Assembly (NCBI GenBank): GCA_028683025.1
Contig: JAJRAB010000087.1
Location: forward strand, 1-14,254
Source of the DNA: Candidatus Methanomethylicus sp.
GTDB taxonomy: Archaea; Thermoproteota; Methanomethylicia; Methanomethylicales; Methanomethylicaceae
DNA: 14,254 nt
Direction of reading: 5' to 3'
Numbering within the stretch: the stretch's first letter is position 1; the number at the start of each line of letters is the position of its first letter. The notes under the pieces are model-generated. The model did not search any database and had not been told where the DNA came from. It saw only the letters and a program-made list of their open reading frames with translations. The position numbers were made by a program, and so were the translations under genes. Below are positions 7,373 through 14,041 of the stretch, piece after piece.

Positions 7373-8251
7373 TTAATGCTTGAGCGCCTTAGCCAGAACA
7401 GGAGCCACGGAGACAAGGGATTGAGGGCCTTCAACGGTGTCAGTGGAGATCAACTCGGATAGTCCAGCCCCCCTAAGCTTCGGGTATGCATCGTCAACCA
7501 TTAGCGAATGGGTCACTAGGGCATCAACGTGCCTTACCCCCTGGGCTTTGAGCCTTATAATTACCTCAATCATAGTTTTGCCCGTGCTAATCATGTCATC
7601 AACCAACACTGCCCTCGCCCCTTGGATTGAGGCGGTGTCAGAAATTTGAACCTCCCTGTCACCAAGGCGCTCCTTCTCCAACACATGGCATCTGGCGGAA
7701 AGTTTATCGGCTACAATCTTTGCCCACTGTTCAGATTCGCCATCAGGTCCTACAACTACGGAGTTGCAGGCATCATGGGAGTTTGCATAATATTCTGCAA
7801 GCAAATTCATTGCAGTCAAATTTGTTGCAGGAATGTCGAATACCTCATTTATATCCCTGAAACGGTGAAGGTGCATATCTATGGTGATAATCCTGTCAGT
7901 TCCTGCGCTTTCTATCAATTTTGCAATTATTTTCGCACTGAGCGGCTCCCCTTTGTTGAAGCGCCTGTCCTGCCTAGCGTAGGCCAAATAAGGCACTACT
8001 CCTGTCACGGATCTGCAGCCGGCCCCCTTCAGGGCATCAACTAGCAATGCGTATTCCATAAACGAACGATCGGGATTTAGTCCCAAGGATTGGAATACCG
8101 CAACATCCTCTCCCTCCACATCCCCTAGCAGCCGCAGGTACTGTTCACCGTCCGGAAAGAGTCTCCGATTTATTTCGACGACTCTCAAATTGCCAATTTC
8201 AGCTGTCCTTCGGGCTAGCCGTTCAGTTGATGAGCCATAAGTAATGATCAA
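7373..8251 (-). CDS. prs: Ribose-phosphate pyrophosphokinase (PRPP synthetase)
   Basis: It makes PRPP from ribose-5-phosphate and ATP, the precursor for purine, pyrimidine and histidine synthesis and for base salvage. Two phosphoribosyltransferase-type domains are recognisable, with FPDGEQYLR near the N-terminus, the ATP/metal segment ITIDMHLHRF (125-134 counted from the GTG at 8260), the flexible-loop KER (196-198) equivalent to the catalytic KxR, and the PRPP loop VLVDDMISTGKTM (218-230). The frame can start at GTG 8260, but TTG 8251 (giving MIITYGSS) is preceded by AGGTG at 8262-8258 with a 6-nt spacer and fits the usual archaeal N-terminus better. At 292 residues it is close to short archaeal Prs. 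It sits between the alcohol dehydrogenase (about 20 nt upstream) and the isomerase, so PRPP synthesis is probably expressed together with the RuBisCO branch. Confidence 0.93.
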   Translation of the reverse strand: MIITYGSSTERLARRTAEIGNLRVVEINRRLFPDGEQYLRLLGDVEGEDVAVFQSLGLNPDRSFMEYALLVDALKGAGCRSVTGVVPYLAYARQDRRFNKGEPLSAKIIAKLIESAGTDRIITIDMHLHRFRDINEVFDIPATNLTAMNLLAEYYANSHDACNSVVVGPDGESEQWAKIVADKLSARCHVLEKERLGDREVQISDTASIQGARAVLVDDMISTGKTMIEVIIRLKAQGVRHVDALVTHSLMVDDAYPKLRGAGLSELISTDTVEGPQSLVSVAPVLAKALKH

Positions 8252-8269
8252 TTGCTGCACCTGTCCAAT

Positions 8270-9454
8270 TTACAGATCTTCAAACATCCTCTCATAGAGA
8301 CCTATTAATTCTTCTCTTGAGGGTTTTCGTGGATTTTTATTTACAAAGCGCTTCTGGTTTGCAAGAAGGTCATCAACCATAGGCTCAATCTCGCATTCGT
8401 CCATATTCAGCTCATCCAAGGTTTGAGGTTGATGTGTGGTTTCCAGCAGTTCGACTATGCGTGAGGCGCATTCATATCCCACTTCAGCAGTCGACATGCA
8501 ACTGGTATCTATTCCCATGGCAGCAGCGATCAATTCTATTTTTTCTGGAATTGCAGGCGTATTGAATTCAAGGGCATAGGGTTCAGCCAGCGCGACCGAA
8601 GTCCCATGAGGGAGGGCATGGCTCATTGCATAGGTGTAGGCGATTCCATGCGCCAAGCAGAGCCCGGTATTAGTAAAAGCCATCCCGCTGAGGACTGAAG
8701 CCATAGAAAGGCCGTTCCTGGCTTCTATGTCATCGCCATTGCAATAGGCCCTTTCAAAATAATCATCCACATTGCTTATGGCATCGAACGCTAAAGCATT
8801 GCAAACGGGGTTAGAGTCGACAGACATTATTGATTCTATGCCATGGCATAGGGCATCGATCCCGGCTGATGCTGTAGACTGGGGGGAAGCGGATAGAGAA
8901 AGAGTCGGATCCACCACAGCCACAGTAGGATATAGACTATAATGCGAAGTTGCAAGTTTCTTATTCTGCTCAACAACAATCGAAAATGGCGTTACTTCTG
9001 AGCCTGTCCCGGCAATTGTGGGTATCGTCATTATGGGAGGCCCTTTCCTAATGAGCGGCTCTCCCTTGAAGTAGGATACTGGATCCTTCTCATTGACAGT
9101 CAGGGCTGAGGCTATCTTCGACATGTCCATGCTGCTTCCGCCCCCTAACCCTACAACCAAGTCGGGGGGATCTTTTCTTACCAGCATGGCAAGTTCCGCC
9201 AATACCTTAGTGTCTGGCTCAGGGCAAACTTTGTTGAATTCTACAAAGCTGCCATTTACCCCTAAAGCTTCCTTGATTTTAGAGCAGCCAGGGGTTTTGC
9301 AGACATTGGAGCCAGTCACAAGCAGGGCATTTTTGTAACTCATTTTTTTCAATTCATCCTTCAAGCGTTCTAATGAGTAAAGTCCGTAGATTATCTTCGT
9401 AGGGGATTGGAATGAAAAGTTCCTCATAAGGGGATGATTAAATGAATGTTCCAT
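8270..9454 (-). CDS. Iron-containing alcohol dehydrogenase family protein
   Basis: This is an NAD(P)-dependent, metal-dependent dehydrogenase of the Fe-ADH family; the substrate cannot be told from sequence. The nucleotide-binding GLGGGSSMDMSK and TIPTIAGTGSEVTP are present. Counting from the chosen Met, the four metal ligands D200 and H204 (GIDALCHG), H269 (CLAHGIAY) and H283 (HALPHG) are all in place, so it should bind Fe2+ or Zn2+. The frame opens at an ATG at 9469, but the ATG at 9454 (MEHSFNHPLMRNFSF) has a textbook GGTGGGA Shine-Dalgarno 6 nt upstream, so I start there. It heads the minus-strand operon with prs, the isomerase and rbcL. Why an alcohol dehydrogenase leads a nucleotide/RuBisCO operon is not clear. 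A role in disposing of reducing equivalents or of an aldehyde is only conjecture. Confidence 0.88.
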   Translation of the reverse strand: MEHSFNHPLMRNFSFQSPTKIIYGLYSLERLKDELKKMSYKNALLVTGSNVCKTPGCSKIKEALGVNGSFVEFNKVCPEPDTKVLAELAMLVRKDPPDLVVGLGGGSSMDMSKIASALTVNEKDPVSYFKGEPLIRKGPPIMTIPTIAGTGSEVTPFSIVVEQNKKLATSHYSLYPTVAVVDPTLSLSASPQSTASAGIDALCHGIESIMSVDSNPVCNALAFDAISNVDDYFERAYCNGDDIEARNGLSMASVLSGMAFTNTGLCLAHGIAYTYAMSHALPHGTSVALAEPYALEFNTPAIPEKIELIAAAMGIDTSCMSTAEVGYECASRIVELLETTHQPQTLDELNMDECEIEPMVDDLLANQKRFVNKNPRKPSREELIGLYERMFEDL

Positions 9455-9469
9455 AATAATTCCCACCAT

Positions 9470-9481
9470 AAATACGTATTT
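9470..9481. promoter_or_regulatory. Perfect 12-bp palindrome in the divergent promoter region
   Basis: AAATACGTATTT sits between the alcohol dehydrogenase and PurP-paralogue genes, which are transcribed away from each other. It overlaps TATA-like sequence on both strands (TAAATACG and TATTTTAA on plus). It could serve as an operator controlling both operons, or it may be coincidental AT-rich promoter sequence. Confidence 0.3.
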
Positions 9482-9519
9482 TAACCACTTAAAACTTATG
9501 AGCAGTTGGGTTGCTTCAC

Positions 9520-10617
9520 ATGGTAACGCGTGAAGATGTTTGGGAAGTAATCAGCCATTATGATGATAAACAGCTCACCATAGGAACATTGGGCAGCCAC
9601 TCAGCCCTTGACATAGCTGATGGTGCCAAAGATGAGGGTTTCAGGACCATTGTAGTATGCCAGAAGGGACGCGAACTGCCCTACAAAGCGTACCGGCGGA
9701 TTGTTGATGAGACTATAATCCTTGACAAGTTCCATGAAGTCTCAAGAAACGACATTCAGGAAAACCTAAGGAAGAAAAACACAATCTTCGTTCCCCATAG
9801 GGCATTTTCTACCTATGTGTCCTATGATGAAATTGAAGATAAATTTGAAGTACCCCTCTTTGGAAGCCGAATGATGCTGAGATCCGAGGAGAGAAACGCT
9901 CCCAAGAACCAATATTACCTGCTTGAAAAAGCCAAAATCAGGCAGCCGAAGAAATTCAGGACACCCTCCGAGATTGACGCGCTGGCCATAGTCAAGGTAC
10001 AGGAGGCAAAAAGGAAGATAGAGAGGGCTTTTTTCACGGCTGTGGATGAGGAGGATTTCAGGAGGAAGGCAGAGGAAAGAATAGCAAGGGGAATAATTAA
10101 GCGTGAAGATCTCGAAAAGGCTGTAATCGAGGAGTACGTTATAGGGACCTACTTCAATTTCAATTATTTCTATTCACCCATAAGGAAGGAACTGGAGTTT
10201 ATGGGAATTGACAGGCGCCTTCAGACAAACCTTCATGATTTTGTTGCAATACCAGCCAGGCAGCAACTGGAGCTCGAGATCCCTCTGCAAAACATTGAAA
10301 TTGGCCACATGGGGGCAACCATAAGGGAATCGATGCTTGAGATGGTGTTTGAGAACGGGATAAAGTTCGTTGACGCCACTAGGAGCGAATACCCTCCTGG
10401 AATCATTGGGCCTTTTGCTCTTCAGGGGGCAGTTACCAAGGATCAGGAGATAGTAATATTTGATGTTTCTCCCAGGGTTCCCGGAAGCCCTGTTATCGGA
10501 ACCACTAGCCCCTATACAAAATATGCTCACGGCATCCCAATGAGCGTTGGTAGGAGGATAGCTCTTGAAATAAGGGAGGCATTGGAGACAGGTCGATTGA
10601 GGGAGATTGTTACTTGA
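9520..10617 (+). CDS. PurP paralogue with altered ATP-grasp loop
   Basis: This is a homologue of FAICAR synthetase (PurP, formate-dependent formylation of AICAR, the archaeal replacement for PurH transformylase). It has the N-terminal DUF1246-like segment (TIGTLGSHSALDIADGAK), EEYVIGTYFNFNYFYSP, GIDRRLQTN and a C-terminal DUF1297-like part (GIPMSVGRRIALEI). Where PurP has the glycine-rich ATP-grasp loop (GARGGRGYF type), it has VKVQEAKRKIERAFF (158-172 from this start), with no glycines. The residues after GIDRR also differ from the YE(S/T)xIDG pattern of its neighbour. It may have another substrate or have lost ATP binding, perhaps acting as a partner subunit. The frame opens at TTG 9511, but ATG 9520 (MVTREDVWEVISHYD) matches the family start. 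Its stop overlaps the next gene by 4 nt. Membership of the PurP family is firm; the activity is unknown. Confidence 0.85.
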   Translation: MVTREDVWEVISHYDDKQLTIGTLGSHSALDIADGAKDEGFRTIVVCQKGRELPYKAYRRIVDETIILDKFHEVSRNDIQENLRKKNTIFVPHRAFSTYVSYDEIEDKFEVPLFGSRMMLRSEERNAPKNQYYLLEKAKIRQPKKFRTPSEIDALAIVKVQEAKRKIERAFFTAVDEEDFRRKAEERIARGIIKREDLEKAVIEEYVIGTYFNFNYFYSPIRKELEFMGIDRRLQTNLHDFVAIPARQQLELEIPLQNIEIGHMGATIRESMLEMVFENGIKFVDATRSEYPPGIIGPFALQGAVTKDQEIVIFDVSPRVPGSPVIGTTSPYTKYAHGIPMSVGRRIALEIREALETGRLREIVT

Positions 10618-11651
10618 TACCAGCTGTTGCTACCATAAGCTCACATTCGGCGCTCCAGATTTTGAAGGGGGCTAGGGATGAGGGGCTCAGGACAATCCTG
10701 CTTTGTCTTAGGGAGAGAGAAGAACTCTACGCCAGGTTCAATCTGGCGGACAGGGTCATCCCAATCAATAGTGTTGAAGATTTATTGGACAAAAAGGTTC
10801 AATCTGAACTGTTAAAAGAAAATTCAGTTCTGGTTCCCCATGGAACTTTGATCTCCGGCGGCAAACTTGAAGAATTTGAGCGCAGTTTTGAGCCCAAGGT
10901 ACTCGGGAACAAATATATCTTTAGATGGGAATATGACCGCAATCTGAAGGACAAATTGCTCCAGGAGTCTGGATTAAATGTGCCAAGGAAACTCAAAAGC
11001 CATACCGAGATAAGCGGTCCGGTAATAGCGAAACTTCCGGGAGCTGAGGGCGGCAGGGGATACTTCATTGCTAAAAGCCCCAAGGATTTTGAGGAAAAAG
11101 TGATTGCAGTCAGGAAAAAAGGGCTCCTAAAGAAAGGCGAAGAGGATAAAATCTTTATCCAGGAGTATATAATTGGCGTAACACTCTACCCGCACTATTT
11201 CTACTCTCCCCTAAGTCATAAAGTGGAACTCCTCGGATGTGACCGGAGGTACGAGACAAGTATTGATGGCTTGGGAAGGATTGGAGCCAAGGACCAGCTG
11301 GACCTCGATATAATTCCAACATTTAGGGTAATCGGCAATACACCAATGGTTCTAAGGGAGTCTCTATTGATGGACATCTTTAGCTCAGGGGATGGCTTTG
11401 TAGCAGCTTCCAAACGATTGGTAAAACCAGGATCTGTCGGTCCGTTCTGCCTTGAGATGATTTGCGATGAGGAAGGCAAACTTTTCACATTTGAGTTCTC
11501 AGGCAGGATTGTGGCCGGAACGAATCTGTTTATCTCGGGCTCTCCATACAGCGACCTTATCTTTGGTGAGCCGATGAGCATGGGAAGGAGAATCGCCAGG
11601 GAAATCAAAAAAGCCGCCGAGTTAGGCGAACTTGACAAAGTTGTCACCTGA
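10614..11651 (+). CDS. purP: 5-formaminoimidazole-4-carboxamide ribonucleotide synthetase (PurP)
   Basis: PurP condenses AICAR, formate and ATP to FAICAR in archaeal purine biosynthesis. The N-terminal segment ISSHSALQILKGARDEG, the ATP-grasp loop KLPGAEGGRGYF (140-151), EYIIGVTLYPHYFYSP, the substrate loop CDRRYETSIDGLGRI and the C-terminal FEFSGRIVAGTNLFISGS all fit. It starts at TTG overlapping the upstream TGA (TTGA), with GAGGGAGA at 10599-10606 about 7 nt before it, so translation should be coupled to the preceding paralogue. At 345 residues it lacks about 15-20 N-terminal residues present in its paralogue and begins right at the first beta strand, which is unusual but does not remove catalytic motifs. 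Activity on AICAR is likely but not proven, since archaea carry several PurP clades. Confidence 0.87.
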   Translation: MIPAVATISSHSALQILKGARDEGLRTILLCLREREELYARFNLADRVIPINSVEDLLDKKVQSELLKENSVLVPHGTLISGGKLEEFERSFEPKVLGNKYIFRWEYDRNLKDKLLQESGLNVPRKLKSHTEISGPVIAKLPGAEGGRGYFIAKSPKDFEEKVIAVRKKGLLKKGEEDKIFIQEYIIGVTLYPHYFYSPLSHKVELLGCDRRYETSIDGLGRIGAKDQLDLDIIPTFRVIGNTPMVLRESLLMDIFSSGDGFVAASKRLVKPGSVGPFCLEMICDEEGKLFTFEFSGRIVAGTNLFISGSPYSDLIFGEPMSMGRRIAREIKKAAELGELDKVVT

Positions 11652-11660
11652 GGCAGGCTA

Positions 11661-12377
11661 ATGTATCACCTAAAATGTGATAGGGAGGATGTCTCACCAA
11701 AAATTGTGGTCTGTGGAGATCCTGGACGGACTTCTAAAATCGCAGATATGCTTGATAATTTAAAACTTGTTTCAGGCAACCGGGGGCTGCTGACTTATAC
11801 AGGAAAATACAGGGGAGAAAGGGTAACCTTATCAACTACAGGTATGGGAACCCCTTCTGCCGCAATTGTGATGGAAGAGCTTGTGATGCTAGGGGCAAAG
11901 GCGGTAATACGTTTGGGGACTACAGGCAGCATCTCAAATTTGGTTTCGCTGGGGGATGTAATAGTCCCAAATGAGGCAATCCCCTTGGACGGGACCAGCA
12001 GGGCTTATATGAAAATCGGAGGAACTCCTTTTCCCGATATGGAGTTTTCGAATTCAATAGCAGAAAATGCCAGAAACTTGGGTCTCCGATGCCATAGGGG
12101 GAAGGTCTGCACAAGTGACACATTCTACCTTGAAGAACAGCGGGACAGCCAATATTGGGCATTAAAAGGGGCGTTAAGCTTTGAAATGGAATGCGCAATA
12201 ATATTTATCCTTGGAAAGCTGCGTGGTTTTGTTTCAGGAGCCATACTAACTACGACGGGTATGATTGGAGTTCACGATCGAGTTCTTGATAACAGCACAA
12301 CTTACAGGAGTGTTGAGAAGAGCGCAGTTGCAGCACTTAAAACACTAGTGGAATATAATTTACCAAATATGCCATAA
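11661..12377 (+). CDS. Nucleoside phosphorylase, uridine-phosphorylase-like (PNP/UDP family 1)
   Basis: It phosphorolyses a nucleoside to base plus (deoxy)ribose-1-phosphate. Family features are the phosphate loop CGDPGRTSKIA (18-28), STTGMGTPSAAI (58-69), the phosphate/ribose segment RLGTTGSI (84-91) and FEMECA (174-179), where the Met-Glu pair binds ribose. The segment TSDTFYLEEQ resembles the SSDTFYPGQ stretch of E. coli uridine phosphorylase more than the SADLFY of PNP, hence the uridine-like call; base preference remains open. At 238 residues it is of normal family size. It follows purP by 9 nt with GAGG overlapping the purP stop, so it is the last gene of the operon. Ribose-1-phosphate from this enzyme could enter the pentose-bisphosphate route through a ribose-1-phosphate kinase, known in Thermococcus but not seen here. 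Confidence 0.9.
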   Translation: MYHLKCDREDVSPKIVVCGDPGRTSKIADMLDNLKLVSGNRGLLTYTGKYRGERVTLSTTGMGTPSAAIVMEELVMLGAKAVIRLGTTGSISNLVSLGDVIVPNEAIPLDGTSRAYMKIGGTPFPDMEFSNSIAENARNLGLRCHRGKVCTSDTFYLEEQRDSQYWALKGALSFEMECAIIFILGKLRGFVSGAILTTTGMIGVHDRVLDNSTTYRSVEKSAVAALKTLVEYNLPNMP

Positions 12378-12442
12378 CTCGAAAATTATCGAGTCTTTAA
12401 TTTAATGATTATTAAATTACCAACAATTTTTTAAAATTTTTT
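12377..12442 (+). terminator. Double hairpin and T-runs ending the purP operon
   Basis: Two stems follow the phosphorylase stop: ACTCGA/TCGAGT (12377-12382 with 12389-12394) and a perfect 9-bp AT-only stem TAATTTAAT/ATTAAATTA (12398-12406 with 12411-12419). T-runs of six and seven residues follow between about 12425 and 12443. This is a convincing transcription stop that separates the RNA locus from the operon. Confidence 0.7.
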
Positions 12443-12495
12443 TCAGCAATAAAAATTGATTTGTTTATGTTAATAAAAAAGATGTTTGGTATTTT

Positions 12496-12532
12496 TGGTT
12501 GAAACAACCATAACCTGACAATTTTTATAAAA
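12496..12532 (+). promoter_or_regulatory. TATA box and upstream palindrome of the RNA locus
   Basis: TTTATAAAA at 12524-12532 is a strong archaeal TATA box that predicts transcription from about 12555. Just upstream, TGGTTGAAACAACCA (12496-12510) is a 6-bp inverted repeat with a 3-nt spacer. A further inverted pair, ATAACCTG (12510-12517) and CAGGTTAT (12589-12596), brackets the promoter and start region. No protein-like frame begins close downstream, so the promoter most likely serves the RNA gene. Confidence 0.5.
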
Positions 12533-12599
12533 GCGGCAAATTCCATAACCAACGGTAACATAAAAAATTGATATGAATGATTAAATTACAGGTTATAGG

Positions 12600-12892
12600 A
12601 ATGCTCGGCATAATAGGTATTGCCGCGATTGAGAACGAGACGAGCCTGCCGCGACATAGAAACAGAATCGGAAGGTGGAACGAACCCGAAAGGGGGAGGG
12701 AAGCCGGAAGAGGCTGTGAACGTGCAACGGGCAGGATGCAGGATGGGACGAATCCAGAGCGTTTGGATAAAATCGGACGCTACGACCGCGGGAAGTCATT
12801 GCATGGGAAAATTGGGGGAAGCCAACCATGGAGGGCGTTCACCTCAGTCTTCTCCTCAAAGGCGTTCTCAATTGCGGTTTCTAATTATTAGA
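12600..12892 (+). ncRNA. Unassigned structured non-coding RNA candidate
   Basis: A GC-richer block lies between very AT-rich flanks and behind its own TATA box. Its ends pair over 16 bp: 12622-12637 with 12863-12878. Two of these pairs are G-U wobbles on the plus strand that would be C/A mismatches on the other strand, which argues for a plus-strand RNA. Internal hairpins are CCC-GAAA-GGG with a GNRA loop (12685-12694), AGCC/GGCT (12702-12715), a 9-bp stem with three wobbles and loop ATAAAA (12758-12781), and a two-part stem CATGG/CCATG plus TTGG/CCAA with a 5-nt bulge (12802-12830). GTGAACG (12716-12722) and CGTTCAC (12836-12842) can also pair. I do not recognise the family. RNase P RNA is not supported, since GGAAAGUCC-type CR-I and ACAGAAYCCGGCUUA-type CR-V are missing, and SRP RNA helix 8 is not seen. 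Exact ends are uncertain; transcription may begin near 12555. Confidence 0.6.
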
Positions 12893-12958
12893 TTCTAAAA
12901 ATTCAAATACACCTTTTCGTTTAACATAGAAATATTTTTCTGACAAATGGTGAATTGA

Positions 12959-13381
12959 TTGCCTAGAACAAAATTAAGGGATCTCCTAGATCACAGGCTT
13001 GAGGCGGAAGCCCTACTTGGTAAATTTATCGCAGACATAAATTACCGGATTTCTCTGGTGCTTGTGGAGGGGATACATGACGAAGATGGGCTTAGGAAAG
13101 TGGGAGTTAAAAGGCCAATACTCAGATTTTGTGATTCCAAACTTTCAACATTTGCATTCGTGGAAGAAGTTGTTCAAAATTACAGTGATCAGACCGTTTT
13201 GGTGCTATTCGATTTTGATGATGAAGGAAAAAAGATGGCAAAGAAAATGGAGGTTCAGCTTGAAGAGAATGGAGTAAAGATAGACCATTTTCTCCGGAAA
13301 GAGTTGGCTAAGCTGCTCATAGGCGAAGGCATTTGGAGGGTTGAAGATATCTTCAAGATCAAGGCAAAGGCAGTTTACTGA
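12959..13381 (+). CDS. Small Toprim-domain protein (UPF0292 / RNase M5-like family)
   Basis: This compact single-domain Toprim protein of 140 residues belongs to a family found in archaea whose function is not established. The Toprim glutamate is E37 in LVLVEGIHDEDGLRKVG and the acidic motif is D85/D87 in VLVLFDFDDEGKKMAK, so the metal site is complete. Related small Toprim proteins include bacterial RNase M5, which matures 5S rRNA, and the Toprim cores of primases, so nucleic-acid cleavage or synthesis is possible. The start is TTG with GGTGA at 12949-12953, 5 nt upstream. It is on the same strand as, and directly downstream of, the structured RNA locus. A promoter of its own in the AT-rich stretch 12895-12945 is likely, but no single box stands out. 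Confidence 0.82.
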   Translation: MPRTKLRDLLDHRLEAEALLGKFIADINYRISLVLVEGIHDEDGLRKVGVKRPILRFCDSKLSTFAFVEEVVQNYSDQTVLVLFDFDDEGKKMAKKMEVQLEENGVKIDHFLRKELAKLLIGEGIWRVEDIFKIKAKAVY

Positions 13382-13409
13382 ATTCCTGTAGCATCGGAAA
13401 ACCGGGATG

Positions 13410-13420
13410 TTTTATATAAT
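13410..13420 (+). promoter_or_regulatory. TATA box upstream of the 13452 gene
   Basis: TTTTATATAAT lies about 32-42 nt before the TTG start at 13452, predicting transcription from about 13440 and a leader of roughly 10 nt. It separates this gene from the Toprim gene. Confidence 0.5.
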
Positions 13421-13451
13421 TGAAGGGCAAAACCGTTAGAAGGGAAAAGAA

Positions 13452-14030
13452 TTGGTTCAGATAGGGTTTGAACCCAAGATTGCGTTCCTGTGCCCTCTAT
13501 GCAACAAAGAAGTGGGTTTGGTCTATGAGAAGGGAAAGGACTGGAACTCGGAGCATGGCAATTGTGTAAACTTTTCAGTCATCAGATCTATGCCAAAATT
13601 CATGGGCCATCATGTGGACTCACCGCTCATTTATATCAACCTGGAATCAGATTTCTCGATAAAAGAAACCATTGAAGGTCTGAGAAATCTGGCGAAGGAA
13701 GAGCTTGAACAGGAGAAGAAACAGAAGCTTGAGAGTGGGATCAAAAGGCTGGAATCTCGACTGGGTTATGCAGAAAAAAACATGACTCATATAATGGATG
13801 TGGCAAAGTCTGGGGCTTTTGGGCTCAAGGTTGTGTCTGGAAGAGGGGTATATGCAATGGCATGGAGATCGGGAGAAAGGTACTGGGGATTAGCTGAATC
13901 TAAAGAGCAATTGCCCAAGGAAGCAACATTCATGACTGCTACTGGCTCCATTGAGGAGTTCAATAAATTTGTTTTGTATTGGCTGCACTATTGGGAAATC
14001 GCCAGTGGGCTTGTTCAAGGCAAAAACTAA
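13452..14030 (+). CDS. Protein of unknown function with CxxC...HxxC and coiled coil
   Basis: I do not recognise this 192-residue protein. Its N-terminus carries C14-P-L-C17 and, after an 18-residue spacer, H35-G-N-C38, a plausible CCHC zinc site. Residues about 76-115 are rich in Glu, Lys and Leu and probably form a coiled coil. The C-terminal third contains aromatic stretches (YAMAWRSGERYWGL, VLYWLHYWEIA) and looks like a small folded domain. There is no signal peptide or membrane segment. The start is TTG with an AGGGA 5-9 nt upstream and a TATA box further up. The frame is clean, with codon use like its neighbours, so it is likely real. A zinc-binding regulator or nucleic-acid-associated protein is possible, but nothing shows it. 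Confidence 0.75.
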   Translation: MVQIGFEPKIAFLCPLCNKEVGLVYEKGKDWNSEHGNCVNFSVIRSMPKFMGHHVDSPLIYINLESDFSIKETIEGLRNLAKEELEQEKKQKLESGIKRLESRLGYAEKNMTHIMDVAKSGAFGLKVVSGRGVYAMAWRSGERYWGLAESKEQLPKEATFMTATGSIEEFNKFVLYWLHYWEIASGLVQGKN

Positions 14031-14041
14031 AAAAAGCCCTG

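Noticed and set aside
7360..7434. N-terminal 25-codon extension of the ribose-1,5-bisphosphate isomerase frame
   Set aside because: It overlaps the end of prs in another frame, looks unlike the family N-terminus, and the ATG at 7359 gives the expected length.
12622..12878. Small transposable element (MITE) with terminal inverted repeats
   Set aside because: The end repeats contain G-U compatible mismatches rather than random ones, internal stems are present, and no flanking target duplication was seen.
12577..12891. Open frame of 104 codons (ATG start) over the GC-rich island, plus overlapping frames of 92 and 78 codons
   Set aside because: The translation is Arg/Gly-rich and low in hydrophobic core, three frames are open at once, and the paired-stem structure with strand-specific wobble pairs explains the composition better as RNA.
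12600..12892. RNase P RNA or SRP RNA
   Set aside because: The length and terminal helix would fit, but the invariant CR-I (GGAAAGUCC type) and CR-V (ACAGAAYCCGGCUUA type) motifs, and the SRP helix-8 GNAR/AGCAG motif, were not found on either strand.
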